This document shows, piece after piece, positions 24,600 to 33,447 of a stretch of 64,000 bases of DNA. Source of the DNA: Deinococcus sp. YIM 134068 (GTDB taxonomy: Bacteria > Deinococcota > Deinococci > Deinococcales > Deinococcaceae); assembly GCF_036543075.1 (NCBI RefSeq), contig NZ_JAZHPF010000008.1, positions 1 to 64,000 on the forward strand. The letters run 5' to 3'. Position numbers and translations under genes: made by a program. The notes under the pieces were generated by a model. The model ran no database searches. It worked only from the letters and a program-made list of their open reading frames with translations, and was not told the DNA's origin. Every line of letters begins with the position of its first letter. Within the stretch, counting starts at the first letter, position 1.

Positions 24600-24604
24600 A
24601 CGGT

Positions 24605-25471
24605 CTACGACCCGCCCTGTTCCTCCACCAGCACCTTGCTGAGCATGTCCGGCCTGTCGGTGATGATGCCGTCCACGCCCATGCGGGTCAGGCGGCGCAT
24701 TTCCTCAGGGTCGTTGATCGTCCAGACCTGCACGGCGACGCCCCGCGCGTGCATGGCCCGGACGAAGGCGGGGGTGACGACGGTGATGCCGCCCGCCCTC
24801 ACGGGCACCTGCGCGACGCGACCGGGGAGGCGGGCCAACCGCGAGAGACCGACCTTGCCGAGCAGCACGGCGGGCCGCAACTCGCGTGCCGTCATGCTTG
24901 TCATGACCTCCGGGCACGCGCGCCGGAACTCGCCCAACGCCCGGTCGCTGAAGCTGGCGGCGGTCACACGGGAGGTCGCCCCCGCCTCCCGCAATACACG
25001 GCAGAACGTCGCGGCAATACTCGGCGTCTCCTGCTTGAGTTCGATGGTCATGGGGAGGGTCGGGAACTCGGCCAGGACTTGCGACAGTTGGGCGACGCGA
25101 ACGCCCTGTCCTCGGTAGGGAAAGGTCCGCCCCCCGTCGTTAGTGAACGTATATCCGGCGTCCGCCGCGAGTACCTGCTCCAGCGTCATGTCCGTGATGC
25201 GACCTCGCGTGTTCGTCAGGCGGTCGAGCGTCGCGTCGTGTGAGAGGACGAGCGCCCCGTCGCGGGTGGCGTGCATGTCCATTTCGAGCATGTTCACGCC
25301 GAGCGCGGCGGCGTGGCGGTACGCCTCCAGCGTGTTGCTGGGCCGCAGCGCCTCACCCCCCTGATGCGCGATGTTCAGCGTCCGGCCCGTGACGAAGGAA
25401 TTCGGGGGAGGCCCGGCGGGTCGGCACCCGGCGAGCAGCAGGACCAGGGGGGCGAGCAGCACACCTCGCAT
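24605..25471 (-). CDS. Glycerophosphodiester phosphodiesterase, lipoprotein
   Basis: 288 residues. A lipoprotein signal (MRGVLLAPLVLLLAGC) anchors it outside the inner membrane. The GDPD barrel begins NIAHQGGEALRPSNTLEAY (His in the H-x-GG position) with the metal pair EMDMHATRDG and the catalytic SHDATLDR. It releases glycerol-3-phosphate from deacylated phospholipids. The start is placed at the ATG with GGAGGG before it and TAGAGT 8 nt upstream. A much longer in-frame extension runs into the tRNA region and is not real. Confidence 0.93.
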   Translation of the reverse strand: MRGVLLAPLVLLLAGCRPAGPPPNSFVTGRTLNIAHQGGEALRPSNTLEAYRHAAALGVNMLEMDMHATRDGALVLSHDATLDRLTNTRGRITDMTLEQVLAADAGYTFTNDGGRTFPYRGQGVRVAQLSQVLAEFPTLPMTIELKQETPSIAATFCRVLREAGATSRVTAASFSDRALGEFRRACPEVMTSMTARELRPAVLLGKVGLSRLARLPGRVAQVPVRAGGITVVTPAFVRAMHARGVAVQVWTINDPEEMRRLTRMGVDGIITDRPDMLSKVLVEEQGGS

Positions 25472-25511
25472 CGCCCTCCACTCTACCCGGCCTTTCCGAA
25501 GTGACCTCAGC

Positions 25512-25540
25512 TTTACAGCTTCCGGGGTGCGTGCTAAAAT
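25512..25540 (+). promoter_or_regulatory. Promoter of the tRNA-Cys–tRNA-Val pair
   Basis: TTTACA (25512–25517), 17 nt, TAAAAT (25535–25540). It is divergent from the phosphodiesterase gene. Confidence 0.85.
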
Positions 25541-25620
25541 TCCTTCCGCTGGTGGGAAGGTCCCCTCAGCCGCTCCCGCAGGGCACAGCTTCCACCGGCC
25601 TGCCCCAAGCACCTCCGGCA

Positions 25621-25696
<76 letters not shown>

Positions 25697-25723
25697 GCCC
25701 TCTCGTTTCCCCCACCCCGGTAC

Positions 25724-25798
<75 letters not shown>

Positions 25799-25803
25799 GC
25801 TTG

Positions 25804-25829
25804 CCCGCTCTCGGAGCGGGTTTTTCTTT
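25804..25829 (+). terminator. Intrinsic terminator after tRNA-Val
   Basis: CCCGCTC and GAGCGGG with a 3-nt loop, followed by TTTTTCTTT. Confidence 0.95.
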
Positions 25830-25904
25830 ATGGGTGAGGGCGGGGTGTGAGAGGGGCGGAGAGGCAGAGCGCCGCCTCGTTCCCGCCCGTCCGAATGTTC
25901 ACGC

Positions 25905-26345
25905 CTACCCGAACAGCCGCAGCAGGGGCCGCCACCACGGAATCCCCACCAGCACCACCACCAGCGCCAGCCCCGACCACAGCGCGGCGCGGCGGAAGGC
26001 CGCCTGACTGCTCCCCGCGCGTTTGCTCAGGGCGCTGGCGAGGGTGGCAAAAACGGCAGCGACCAGCCCGATGCCGGTGTGCTCCCACTGGAAGCTGAGA
26101 CGCGGGGCGTCCGAGAAGGCCCGGCTCCCCGTGGCACCCAGGAGACCGAAGAGCAGCAGGCCGAGGACGACCTGAAGGTGGACGCTGCCCGCGAAGAGTG
26201 CGACCGGGCGGCGGTCGGCGGGGGTGAAGGCCCGCGCACTTCCCACGCCGCGCAGGCTGACGAGCAGCGCCCACAGGCCCGTAAGGAGCACGAGCCAGCG
26301 CGTGAGGTTATGCAGGGTGAGCAGGGTCAGATACAGGGTCGCCAT
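25905..26345 (-). CDS. Four-helix integral membrane protein of unknown function
   Basis: 146 residues and four predicted membrane helices. The first begins LHNLTRWLVLLTGLWAL with a histidine and arginine at the membrane edge; further histidines lie in SVHLQVVLG and WEHTGIGL, which might bind haem or metal, but no family is certain. TACCCT is 6 nt before the ATG, so the start is supported as leaderless. Confidence 0.8.
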   Translation of the reverse strand: MATLYLTLLTLHNLTRWLVLLTGLWALLVSLRGVGSARAFTPADRRPVALFAGSVHLQVVLGLLLFGLLGATGSRAFSDAPRLSFQWEHTGIGLVAAVFATLASALSKRAGSSQAAFRRAALWSGLALVVVLVGIPWWRPLLRLFG

Positions 26346-26410
26346 GCGCCCAGGGTAAGGGAACGTGGTGGGGACGGGCAGGTGGGGAACGTCCCTGGCG
26401 GGCAGTTCGA

Positions 26411-26487
26411 GGAATGAGCGAGGAGGGATGAGCAGGAACGAACAGCCCAGGCTTCAGCGCCCTCATCCCTCATGACTCATCTCCTCC
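26411..26487. repeat. Inverted tandem words (GATGAG / CTCATC type)
   Basis: GAATGAGCGAGGAGGGATGAG is mirrored about 25 bp later by CTCATCCCTCATGACTCATC, forming a possible stem in the 160-bp gap upstream of the membrane protein gene. Confidence 0.6.
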
Positions 26488-26505
26488 TGGCGACCCTCGA
26501 CCCTC

Positions 26506-28278
26506 CTAGATGGTGGCGGGCTGCACGGCGGCGGCCAGCCACGATCCCTCGCGGACGACGAGCACCTGCGCCCCCGGAAGGGTGAGGACGAGCAGGTCGC
26601 GCAGGAGGGCGGGAGGCTGGTCGGGCAGCAGAACGCTCAGGTCGCCCCCGTCCTCGCGGTGGAGGGTGAGCGCCCGGCCAGCGGCGTGGAGCGTGACCGG
26701 CCCGTCGCCCAGGCGCAGGCTCACGAATTGTCCACCGTCGGGGACGTTCAGGCGGGTGCTGGGATGTGGGGCGGGCAGTCCCTCGGGCGTGAAGGTCGCC
26801 GCGTGGAGGACGGCGTGGAGGGAGCGGGCCTGTTCGTCCGGCAGGCCGAGCCGGGCGGCGCAGGCCCTCAGCGCGGCCTCCGCCTCGGCGGCGGGAAGGC
26901 GGGAGAGGCGGGCGGTCAGGGCGTCCACTCCCTTGCGGGCGAGGGTGTGCAGCGTCTCGGGAGAGGCTCCCGCGTACCGCTCGGCACTCGCCGGGCCGAG
27001 GGCGGCGGCGTCCACCTCCGCGCCCCGCAGGTGCTGGGCGGCGGCGCGGGCGAGGCGCAACTGGGCGTGGCTCGCCGCCGGGTCGAGGAGCCGGGCCACC
27101 GCCCGCGCCCGCGCCGCGAGGTGGCCCGGCCCCTCACCGGGGGCGGGGGCCGCGTGGGGCAGGTGCAGCCGCAGGTACGCCCCGCTCAGGAAGGCGCTCA
27201 GGGGACCCTGCGGGGTGGGCAGCGTCCAGGCCCGCTCGGCGGGCGGCAGATGCGGGTGCAGCAGCGCGACCTGCGCCTCCCCCGGCTCTCCCACCTGAAG
27301 CTGCCAGCTCGGCCCGACCGCGTGCCAGCGCAGCGTCAGCCCGCGCCAGCGCGCCTGCTGCCCCCCCGCGAGGTGGATGACGAGTTCGCCCGCCCGGTCG
27401 TCGGGGGTGCTCAGCGCGGCGGGACCGTGGGCCGCGTACAGGACGCTGTGGGCGGGCATCACCCCCAGGCTGGCGGGGACGGGGGCAGCCGAGAGCAGCT
27501 CGGCGACGAGGGCCTGGAGGTGCCGGGCCGCCTCGCGGATGGCGGGTCGCTCGCGCGGGTCGCGGGTGGGCGGGTAGGAGGCCCGCAGTGCCCGCACGAG
27601 CGCCCCACGCGCCTCCGGGGCGAGCGGTTCGCTCTCGGCGGCGCGGACGCGGGCACCCAGCACGTCCTCGTCGGGGTGGCGGGGAAAGGGCGCGTCGTGG
27701 ACGCTCCACAGGGCGGCCCCCAGGCGGGCGCGGCCCTCCTCGGTGAGCAGCACGTCGGCGAGGCCCCGCCCGAGCTGGCGCACCACCTCCGCGTCGTGCA
27801 GGGCGACGAGGGGATCGTTCTCGGCGGGCACGGCGAGCGGTCCCGCTTCCCCCCGCGCGTCACGCTCGGCGTTCTCCAGGGCGGCGTACAACACCCGCAG
27901 GCTCAGCCGCCCCGGCTCGGCGCGCAGGGGGCGCATCCGCTCCTGCACCCGCTCGCGCAGCCCCGCGTGCCAGGCGAGGCACCGCAGTTCCTCCCACGCG
28001 CGGGCCTCGGGCGAGTCGGCGCTCGCGGGGGCTGTCCAGGCGGGCACGGGACCGGCGGCGGCGGCGGTCGTGCGCTCCCCGCGCCCCGGCAAGGCTCCGG
28101 CGCGGTACTGGCGGTCACTCTCCACCAGACGGCGGTACAGGGTGGGTTCGAGCGGCGCGTGCAGCAGCGTGTCCCGCAACTCCGAGAGCGACCGCCGCCC
28201 ACCGCGCGGCATCCGGCCCGCCAGCACGTCCGCGACCCGGTATTCGTACAGCTCCACGAGTTCCGCCCAGTACGTCAC
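26506..28278 (-). CDS. Large protein of unknown function, Ala/Arg/Leu-rich
   Basis: 590 residues, no signal peptide or membrane helix, no motif I recognise. The N-terminal third is helical with WAELVELYEYRVADVLAGR. The middle holds short beta-rich stretches (GELVIHLAGGQQARWRGLTL). The C-terminus contains several further strand segments (VSLRLGDGPVTLH). I chose the GTG at 28278 because CATACT lies 6 nt upstream in the leaderless position and preceding codons look non-coding. It is probably a lineage-specific cytoplasmic protein. Confidence 0.7.
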   Translation of the reverse strand: MTYWAELVELYEYRVADVLAGRMPRGGRRSLSELRDTLLHAPLEPTLYRRLVESDRQYRAGALPGRGERTTAAAAGPVPAWTAPASADSPEARAWEELRCLAWHAGLRERVQERMRPLRAEPGRLSLRVLYAALENAERDARGEAGPLAVPAENDPLVALHDAEVVRQLGRGLADVLLTEEGRARLGAALWSVHDAPFPRHPDEDVLGARVRAAESEPLAPEARGALVRALRASYPPTRDPRERPAIREAARHLQALVAELLSAAPVPASLGVMPAHSVLYAAHGPAALSTPDDRAGELVIHLAGGQQARWRGLTLRWHAVGPSWQLQVGEPGEAQVALLHPHLPPAERAWTLPTPQGPLSAFLSGAYLRLHLPHAAPAPGEGPGHLAARARAVARLLDPAASHAQLRLARAAAQHLRGAEVDAAALGPASAERYAGASPETLHTLARKGVDALTARLSRLPAAEAEAALRACAARLGLPDEQARSLHAVLHAATFTPEGLPAPHPSTRLNVPDGGQFVSLRLGDGPVTLHAAGRALTLHREDGGDLSVLLPDQPPALLRDLLVLTLPGAQVLVVREGSWLAAAVQPATI

Positions 28279-28390
28279 CGGGCCAGTATGGCAGGTGCCG
28301 GTTGGGGCGACTTCCCCCGTCGGGGTGGGCCGGAAGGGGTGAGGCTGGGACCACTCGACCTTCCGCGAACGTGGGCGCTGGGCGCGCGAA

Positions 28391-28438
28391 AGGTCAAAGG
28401 CCGAAGGCGCGCGTTCCGGGCCTTCTGCCCTCTGGCTT
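28391..28438. repeat. Inverted tandem words (AAGGC / GCCTT type)
   Basis: AAAGGTCAAAGGCCGAAGGC is followed by GGGCCTTCTGCCCTCTGGC. Same family as 4940, 17691 and 55565. Confidence 0.5.
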
Positions 28439-28541
28439 CCGCGACGTTCGCGGGGCATTTGCTCACGCCCACCCCCCGAAGTGCTCCATCTCCCGGAATG
28501 TAAGTCTCCCGACAGGGGGGCCGGGTATAAAGGGAGGCGCT

Positions 28542-28601
28542 ATGCCCGTTTCCTCCGCCCCCCGGTCCCGCCCGCTCCCCCGCGCCGGGAGGTGGCCTTG
28601 A
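28542..28601 (+). CDS. Upstream ORF translationally coupled to the kinase gene
   Basis: Nineteen codons (MPVSSAPRSRPLPRAGRWP) preceded by TATAAA (28526–28531) and GGGAGG. Its UGA overlaps the TTG start of the kinase (TTGA). The geometry favours coupled reinitiation. Basic, Pro-rich, no known family. Confidence 0.45.
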   Translation: MPVSSAPRSRPLPRAGRWP

Positions 28602-30655
28602 ACCTGCTGCTGCTCGGCTCGCTGTTCGTGGTGGGGGTGCTGCTCAGCGTCCGCGCGGGCGAGCGCACCCTCGGCGTGACCGTGGCCGCCCTCGCGGGCG
28701 GGCTGGCGGTCTTTCTCGCCGTGCTGGCGCAGGAGGGCGGTGGGCTGGACCGGGCGCAGGGCGTCCTCGTCGTCGCGGCGGTGCTGCTGGGGGGCGCGGC
28801 CTTCCGGCTGGGGGGCGTGAACCCGCACGAGGGGGGCCTGCGCCTGCCGGGCCTCTCCCGCGTGCTGACCTCCACGGGCGGGGGGCGCACCGCCACGCCC
28901 CCGGCACCGCGCCCGGTCCCGACCGTGCCCGACCTGAACTTCCAGGACTACGAGGTGCTCGACCGGGTGGGCGTCGGCGGCATGGGCAGCGTGTACCGGG
29001 CGCGGCGCCGCACCGACGGGCGCATCGTGGCCCTCAAGGTGCCGCAGGAGAAGTACCTCGCCGACGCCCGCTTCGTCAAACGCTTCTACCGCGAGGCGGA
29101 GGTGCTCAAACGCTTCAACCACCCCGGCGTCGTGCGCGTGTACGACTACCGGATGGAGGCCCCTGAACACTACATCGCGATGGAGTTCCTCGACGGTGAG
29201 AGCCTGGAGGCCGTGCTGGAGGCCCGCACCCTGGAGTTCGGGGAGGCGGTGCAGGTCCTGCGCTCGCTCGCCGACGCCCTGCGGCACATCCACGGCCACA
29301 ACGTCGTCCACCGCGACATCAAGCCCGCGAACGTGATGGTCCTGCGCCACGCCTTCGTGGAGGGCAAACTGCGCGAGGGCGGCATCAAGCTGATGGACTT
29401 CGGCATCGCGGTCGGCAAGGTCCTCACCCGCCTGACCATGACGGGCGCGCGGGTGGGCACCCCGGTCTACATGGCCCCCGAGCAGGCGAAGGGCAACCGG
29501 GTGGACGCCCGCAGCGACGTGTATTCCCTGGGGCTGCTCGCCTACGAGATGGTCGCCGGGCAGCCCGCCTTCAAGGGCAGCTACGAGGCGGTCGTCCACC
29601 AGCAGGTCTTCGAGACGCCCAAGCCGCCCAAGCAGGTGCGGCTGGAGGTGCCCGGCAAGCTCGGCGACCTGATCCTGCACATGATCGAGAAGGACCCCGA
29701 GGGCCGACCCACCCTCGACGAGGTGATCGCCCGCCTCGACGCCGGGGTGCTGGAGGACGAGGCCTTCACCGATCCCGTGGCCCTCGCCCTGAGCGTCGGC
29801 GAGAAGCGGGGCACCCTGCGTCTGCTCGACCTGAAGGGCCGCCTGCGCGTCAGCCTGCGTGATCAGTCGGGCGGCGAGGGTGGGCTGCCGAGTGCCCCGA
29901 CCGCCCTCGCCGCCGACGCGGACGGCTTCCTCTACGCCGCGCTCCTCGACTTCCGGCAGGGCAAGGCGGGGGCGCTGATCCGCAAGCTCGCCCCCGACGG
30001 GCGGGAGGTCGCCGCGTTCGGGACCTACGGCCTCGGCGAGGGCGAACTCCTGCAACCCGCCGGAATTGCCGTGACGGGCGGGCACGTCTACGTCCTCGAC
30101 GGCGAGGCGCATCACGTCGTCGTGTACGACACCCACGGTCGCCCCGTCCGCCGGTTCGGGGGGCGTGGCAAGGGCCTGGGCCGCTTCGAGGGGCCGCGCG
30201 CCATCGCCGCCGCGCCGGGTGGGGAGGTCTACGTCCTCGACGGCGGCAACCGCGAGGTGCAGCGCTTCTCCCCGCAGGGCGAGTACCTCAGCCGCTACGC
30301 CTTCCGCCGCGACCGGGAGGGTGACGCCCTGCGCGAGCTGGAGGGCCTGGCCGTCGACGCCACGGGTGCCGTGTACCTCGTGGACGCCGTGGCGCGCAAG
30401 CTGCGGCGCATCGAGCCGGGCGGCACCCCCGGCGTGACCTTCGGGCTGGAGACGCTCGTAGGCGAACCCGAGACCGCCCCGTGGCTGCTTCAGATCGGGG
30501 CCGGGGGCGAGGTCTACGCCGTGCGGCAGGGTGGGCAGGTCCTCCGCACCTACAGCCCCGTCGGGGACCTCCTCGCCTCACAGGACCTCTACGCGCCCGT
30601 GCGGGCGCTGACGCTGCTGCCGCGCCCGGTGCCCGTGCCCGCCGGGGTGTTGTGA
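28598..30655 (+). CDS. Membrane Ser/Thr protein kinase with C-terminal NHL-type beta-propeller
   Basis: 685 residues. Three hydrophobic segments (2–20, 25–47, 55–72), then a Hanks kinase: glycine loop GVGGMGSVY (125–133), Lys147, HRDIKPANV (about 237), DFG, and APEQAKG. From about residue 400 come repeated NHL-like blades (GIAVTGGHVYVLDGEAHHVV, AIAAAPGGEVYVLDGGNREV). PknD-type kinases put the propeller outside the membrane; here no helix separates kinase and propeller, so both are cytoplasmic. D. radiodurans RqkA similarly fuses kinase and propeller. TTG start with GGGAGGTG 3–5 nt upstream. Confidence 0.92.
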   Translation: MNLLLLGSLFVVGVLLSVRAGERTLGVTVAALAGGLAVFLAVLAQEGGGLDRAQGVLVVAAVLLGGAAFRLGGVNPHEGGLRLPGLSRVLTSTGGGRTATPPAPRPVPTVPDLNFQDYEVLDRVGVGGMGSVYRARRRTDGRIVALKVPQEKYLADARFVKRFYREAEVLKRFNHPGVVRVYDYRMEAPEHYIAMEFLDGESLEAVLEARTLEFGEAVQVLRSLADALRHIHGHNVVHRDIKPANVMVLRHAFVEGKLREGGIKLMDFGIAVGKVLTRLTMTGARVGTPVYMAPEQAKGNRVDARSDVYSLGLLAYEMVAGQPAFKGSYEAVVHQQVFETPKPPKQVRLEVPGKLGDLILHMIEKDPEGRPTLDEVIARLDAGVLEDEAFTDPVALALSVGEKRGTLRLLDLKGRLRVSLRDQSGGEGGLPSAPTALAADADGFLYAALLDFRQGKAGALIRKLAPDGREVAAFGTYGLGEGELLQPAGIAVTGGHVYVLDGEAHHVVVYDTHGRPVRRFGGRGKGLGRFEGPRAIAAAPGGEVYVLDGGNREVQRFSPQGEYLSRYAFRRDREGDALRELEGLAVDATGAVYLVDAVARKLRRIEPGGTPGVTFGLETLVGEPETAPWLLQIGAGGEVYAVRQGGQVLRTYSPVGDLLASQDLYAPVRALTLLPRPVPVPAGVL

Positions 30656-30921
30656 CCGCCCCCCTCCCCACCCTTACCCTCTACGTCCGCGCGGGTTGCC
30701 ACCTGTGCGAGCAGGCCGAGGCGGGGTTGCGGGCGCTGGTCTACCGCTACGTGGCCGTGGACGTGACGGGGAACGCCGACCTGGAGGCCCGCTACGGCCA
30801 CGACGTTCCCGTGCTGACGCTGGGGGAGCGGGTGCTCCTGAAGGGCGTGCTGGGCCGGGGCCGCCTGAGTGCCCTCAAGGTGCAGCTTCTGCGGGAGGCG
30901 GGGGTGGGGCGTTCGGGATGA
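30652..30921 (+). CDS. Glutaredoxin-like protein (CHLC active site)
   Basis: 89 residues with a thioredoxin-like fold: LTLYVRAGCHLCEQAEAGL, then DVPVLTLGERVLLKG with the cis-Pro. This resembles the DUF836/glutaredoxin-like family. GTG start overlapping the kinase stop (GTGA), so the two are translationally coupled and may share a pathway. No glutathione partner is evident. Confidence 0.88.
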   Translation: MTAPLPTLTLYVRAGCHLCEQAEAGLRALVYRYVAVDVTGNADLEARYGHDVPVLTLGERVLLKGVLGRGRLSALKVQLLREAGVGRSG

Positions 30922-30960
30922 GGGGTGGGGGAAGGACGGCGGCGACGGGGCCGCGCCCTC

Positions 30961-31668
30961 TCACTCCCCCAACGCCGCGTCCAGCGCCACCTCGATCATG
31001 CCGTTGAAGGTCGTCTGCCGCTCCTCGGCGGTGGTCTCCTCGTGCGTGACGAGGTGATCGGAGACGGTGAGGACGGTCAGCGCCCGGACGCCATGCTGGG
31101 CGGCGAGGGTGTACAGCCCGGCGGCCTCCATCTCGACGGCGAGAACGCCGAAGCGCGCCCACAGTTGATACACGTCGCGGTCGTCCTGATAGAAGGTGTC
31201 CGAGGACATGATGTTGCCGACATGGGTGGTGAAGCCGCGTTCCCGCGCGACCCCGTACGCCCGCAGCAGCAGCCCGAAGTCGGCGATGGGCGCGAAATTC
31301 TTGTGCCCGAAGCGGACGTTGTTGATGTTTGAGTCGGTGCAGGCGGCCTGCGCGAGCACGAGGTCGCGGACATGCACGCCCTCCTGATACGAGCCGCAGG
31401 TGCCCACGCGGATGAGCTGTTGGCACCCGTAGTCGCGGATGAGTTCGGACACGTAGATCATGGAGGAGGCGATCCCCATGCCCGTGCCCTGCACGCTGAC
31501 CCTCTTGCCCTTGTAGGTGCCCGTGTAGCCCAGCATCCCGCGTACGGAGTTGTGCTGGACGGGGTTCTCGAAGAACGTCTCCGCGATGTGCCGGGCACGC
31601 AGGGGGTCGCCGGGCAGCAGGACGGTCTCGGCGATCTGGCCGGGCTGGGCGTTGAGGTGGACACTCAT
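30961..31668 (-). CDS. deoD: Purine nucleoside phosphorylase (DeoD type)
   Basis: 235 residues, the size of hexameric bacterial [23 protein letters not shown] is the typical start. GTGMGIAS and RVGTCGSYQ bind phosphate; [11 protein letters not shown] and TVSDHL hold the ribose- and base-binding residues. It splits purine nucleosides in salvage. TAGCCT (31676–31681) is 7 nt upstream of the ATG (leaderless), inside the end of the upstream methyltransferase gene. Confidence 0.97.
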   Translation of the reverse strand: MSVHLNAQPGQIAETVLLPGDPLRARHIAETFFENPVQHNSVRGMLGYTGTYKGKRVSVQGTGMGIASSMIYVSELIRDYGCQQLIRVGTCGSYQEGVHVRDLVLAQAACTDSNINNVRFGHKNFAPIADFGLLLRAYGVARERGFTTHVGNIMSSDTFYQDDRDVYQLWARFGVLAVEMEAAGLYTLAAQHGVRALTVLTVSDHLVTHEETTAEERQTTFNGMIEVALDAALGE

Positions 31669-31678
31669 GGGAGGCAGG

Positions 31679-32455
31679 CTAGCAGCCGTTTCCACTGTGC
31701 AGCGGCCTGAGCACCATCTGGAGGCCCCCGAAGGTCAGCTCCCGCGTCTCACCGTCCGGCACGAAGGGACGCAGCCCCGCGTCCAACCACGCCGCGACCT
31801 CCCCCGCCGTCTCCCGGCCCGCATTCGTGGCGGCGATGGTGTTCGAGTGGGTGAGGAGGTAGGCGACGAGCGCCGGGCGGGTGAAGGGCAGGGGGTGGGT
31901 GAATCGCTCCTCGTTGTAAGAGAACCCCGCCTCGCGCGCCTCCGCCTCCCCGAACTCATACCGGTGACGGGGTGGGGCCGGGTAGCGTGCCGAGTACGCG
32001 GCCATGAACTCGGCGAAGTCCTCACGGCCTGGCATCTGCCCCGGAAAGAAATCGTCGTACATGAACAGCACGCCGTTTGGTCGCAATGTCCGCCGCGCCT
32101 CTCCGAGAAAGGCGGCGCGGTCGAACCAGTGGAACGCCTGCGCCACCGTCAGCACGTCGAGGGCGTGGTCAGGGATGGGGAGAGCTTCAGCAGGCGCACG
32201 CGCGTAGGTCACGCGGGGATGCGGGGCGGCGTGGGCCAGCATCGCCTCCGAGGTGTCGAAGGCCAGCACCTGTTCCACCACGCCCGCGAGGGCCACGCTG
32301 GACAGGCCGGTGCCGCAGGCCACGTCAGCTCCCAGCTCCCGACCCGTCAGCAGCGGCCTGAGTCGTTCCATGAACAGCGGGTGGAAGAAGGGCCGCCCGG
32401 CGGCGTAGCGGGCCGCGCCGTTCGCGCTCTGGAAGGGATTGGCAGGCGTGAGCAT
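31679..32455 (-). CDS. Class I SAM-dependent methyltransferase (UbiE-like)
   Basis: 258 residues. The SAM motif I reads [17 protein letters not shown], followed by the acidic ribose-binding strand [11 protein letters not shown] and motif [22 protein letters not shown]. The substrate cannot be deduced. CATCCT sits 6 nt before the ATG, a weak leaderless −10. Its stop is 10 nt before the deoD start. Confidence 0.9.
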   Translation of the reverse strand: MLTPANPFQSANGAARYAAGRPFFHPLFMERLRPLLTGRELGADVACGTGLSSVALAGVVEQVLAFDTSEAMLAHAAPHPRVTYARAPAEALPIPDHALDVLTVAQAFHWFDRAAFLGEARRTLRPNGVLFMYDDFFPGQMPGREDFAEFMAAYSARYPAPPRHRYEFGEAEAREAGFSYNEERFTHPLPFTRPALVAYLLTHSNTIAATNAGRETAGEVAAWLDAGLRPFVPDGETRELTFGGLQMVLRPLHSGNGC

Positions 32456-32616
32456 GGGAGCAGGATGGGAAGTTGGAGGTCTTGCGTGCTTGTTCTGGGT
32501 GTTGGATGTTCGGGGGACGACTCCGGGGAGTTGTTGGGTGAGGGGGGCTGGGCGCTAGGCCTGTTCACCTCCTCCCGGCCTTCCCCCTTAAAACGCCTCA
32601 TGTGAATTATCGATCA

Positions 32617-32757
32617 GGCAAGGGAAGCGTTCTTGCCGTCAAGCAAGGGGACGAGCGTTGCTCGTCACCCCTCTCCCCAGCCCTCTCCCGCAGGGGGAGA
32701 GGGAGCAAAAAGTACATCCAGCACGCTTATTGCTTAATTCACATCAGGCGTTCAAGA
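32617..32757 (+). repeat. Type-1 dispersed element, copy 1
   Basis: Approximately 140 bp: GCGTTCTTGCCGTC, GGACGAGCGTTGCTCGTC, CCCCTCTCCCC, CCCTCTCCCGCAGGGGGAGA, then CACGCTTATTGCTTAATTC and ACATCAGGCGTT. It is shared with 38731 (same strand) and 55660 (opposite strand). It occupies most of the 378-bp gap between the methyltransferase and the LuxR regulator; the remaining gap holds only a GCTGGCGACTGGCGACC word (32808–32830). Confidence 0.75.
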
Positions 32758-32833
32758 AGGAGCAACACAGCCCTCAACGAATGTCTATGGTCTTCCGTGC
32801 CGACTGGCTGCTGGCGACTGGCGACCCGCCGCC

Positions 32834-33421
32834 CTACACGCTGATCAGCCCCAGTTGCACCCCCCGCGTCACCGCCCCGGCGCGGCTCTGCACGCCGAGC
32901 TTGGAATAGACGGCCTGGACGTGAAACTTCACCGTGCTTTCGCTGACGCCGAGTTCGCGGGCCGCGCGCTTGTTGCTCAGGCCCTCGGCGAGCAGGGCCA
33001 GCACGTCGCGCTCGCGGGGAGTGAGGGTCACGCCCTCGGGGTCGATCTCGTCCGCCTCGTCCCGCGCGGGCTGGACCTCCTCGGGGGAAAGGGCCGCCAG
33101 CCCCGCCGCCGCTGCGAGGACGCCCGCGAGGAGTTCGGCGGGGGTCGCGTCAGGGCCGAGGGCCGCCCATCCGCCCGGCGCAAGCTCATGGAGCGTCCCG
33201 ACCCACGCGCCCGAGCCGAGGGCCACCACGCCAGCTATGCCCTCCAGTTCCGCTGCCAGCGCCTCCGGGTCGGTGAGCCAGAAGTCGTCCACAACCAGTA
33301 CGTCCGCCCCGTCCCCGTCGGTGAGGCTCAGGCCGAAGCTGCCCAGCAATGCCGCCACCCCCGCCGCCAGCGCGGGCGAGCGGACGGCCACGCGCACGAG
33401 GGGCAGGGGGGCGGCGAGCAT
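32834..33421 (-). CDS. LuxR/NarL-type regulator with degenerate receiver-like domain
   Basis: 195 residues. The C-terminal helix-turn-helix is textbook: LTPRERDVLALLAEGLSNKR, SESTVKFHVQAVYSKLGV. The first 110 residues resemble a receiver domain (ADVLVVDDFWLTDP) but the N-terminal acidic pair that coordinates magnesium is replaced by VAVRSP, so ordinary phosphorylation is doubtful. No sensor kinase is adjacent. TACCAT lies 5 nt before the ATG. Confidence 0.87.
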   Translation of the reverse strand: MLAAPLPLVRVAVRSPALAAGVAALLGSFGLSLTDGDGADVLVVDDFWLTDPEALAAELEGIAGVVALGSGAWVGTLHELAPGGWAALGPDATPAELLAGVLAAAAGLAALSPEEVQPARDEADEIDPEGVTLTPRERDVLALLAEGLSNKRAARELGVSESTVKFHVQAVYSKLGVQSRAGAVTRGVQLGLISV

Positions 33422-33447
33422 GGCTGATGGTAAGGGGAGGCCCGGCC

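Noticed and set aside
32617..32757. Insertion sequence or transposase remnant
   Set aside because: No transposase reading frame or terminal inverted repeats could be traced; treated as a non-coding dispersed repeat.
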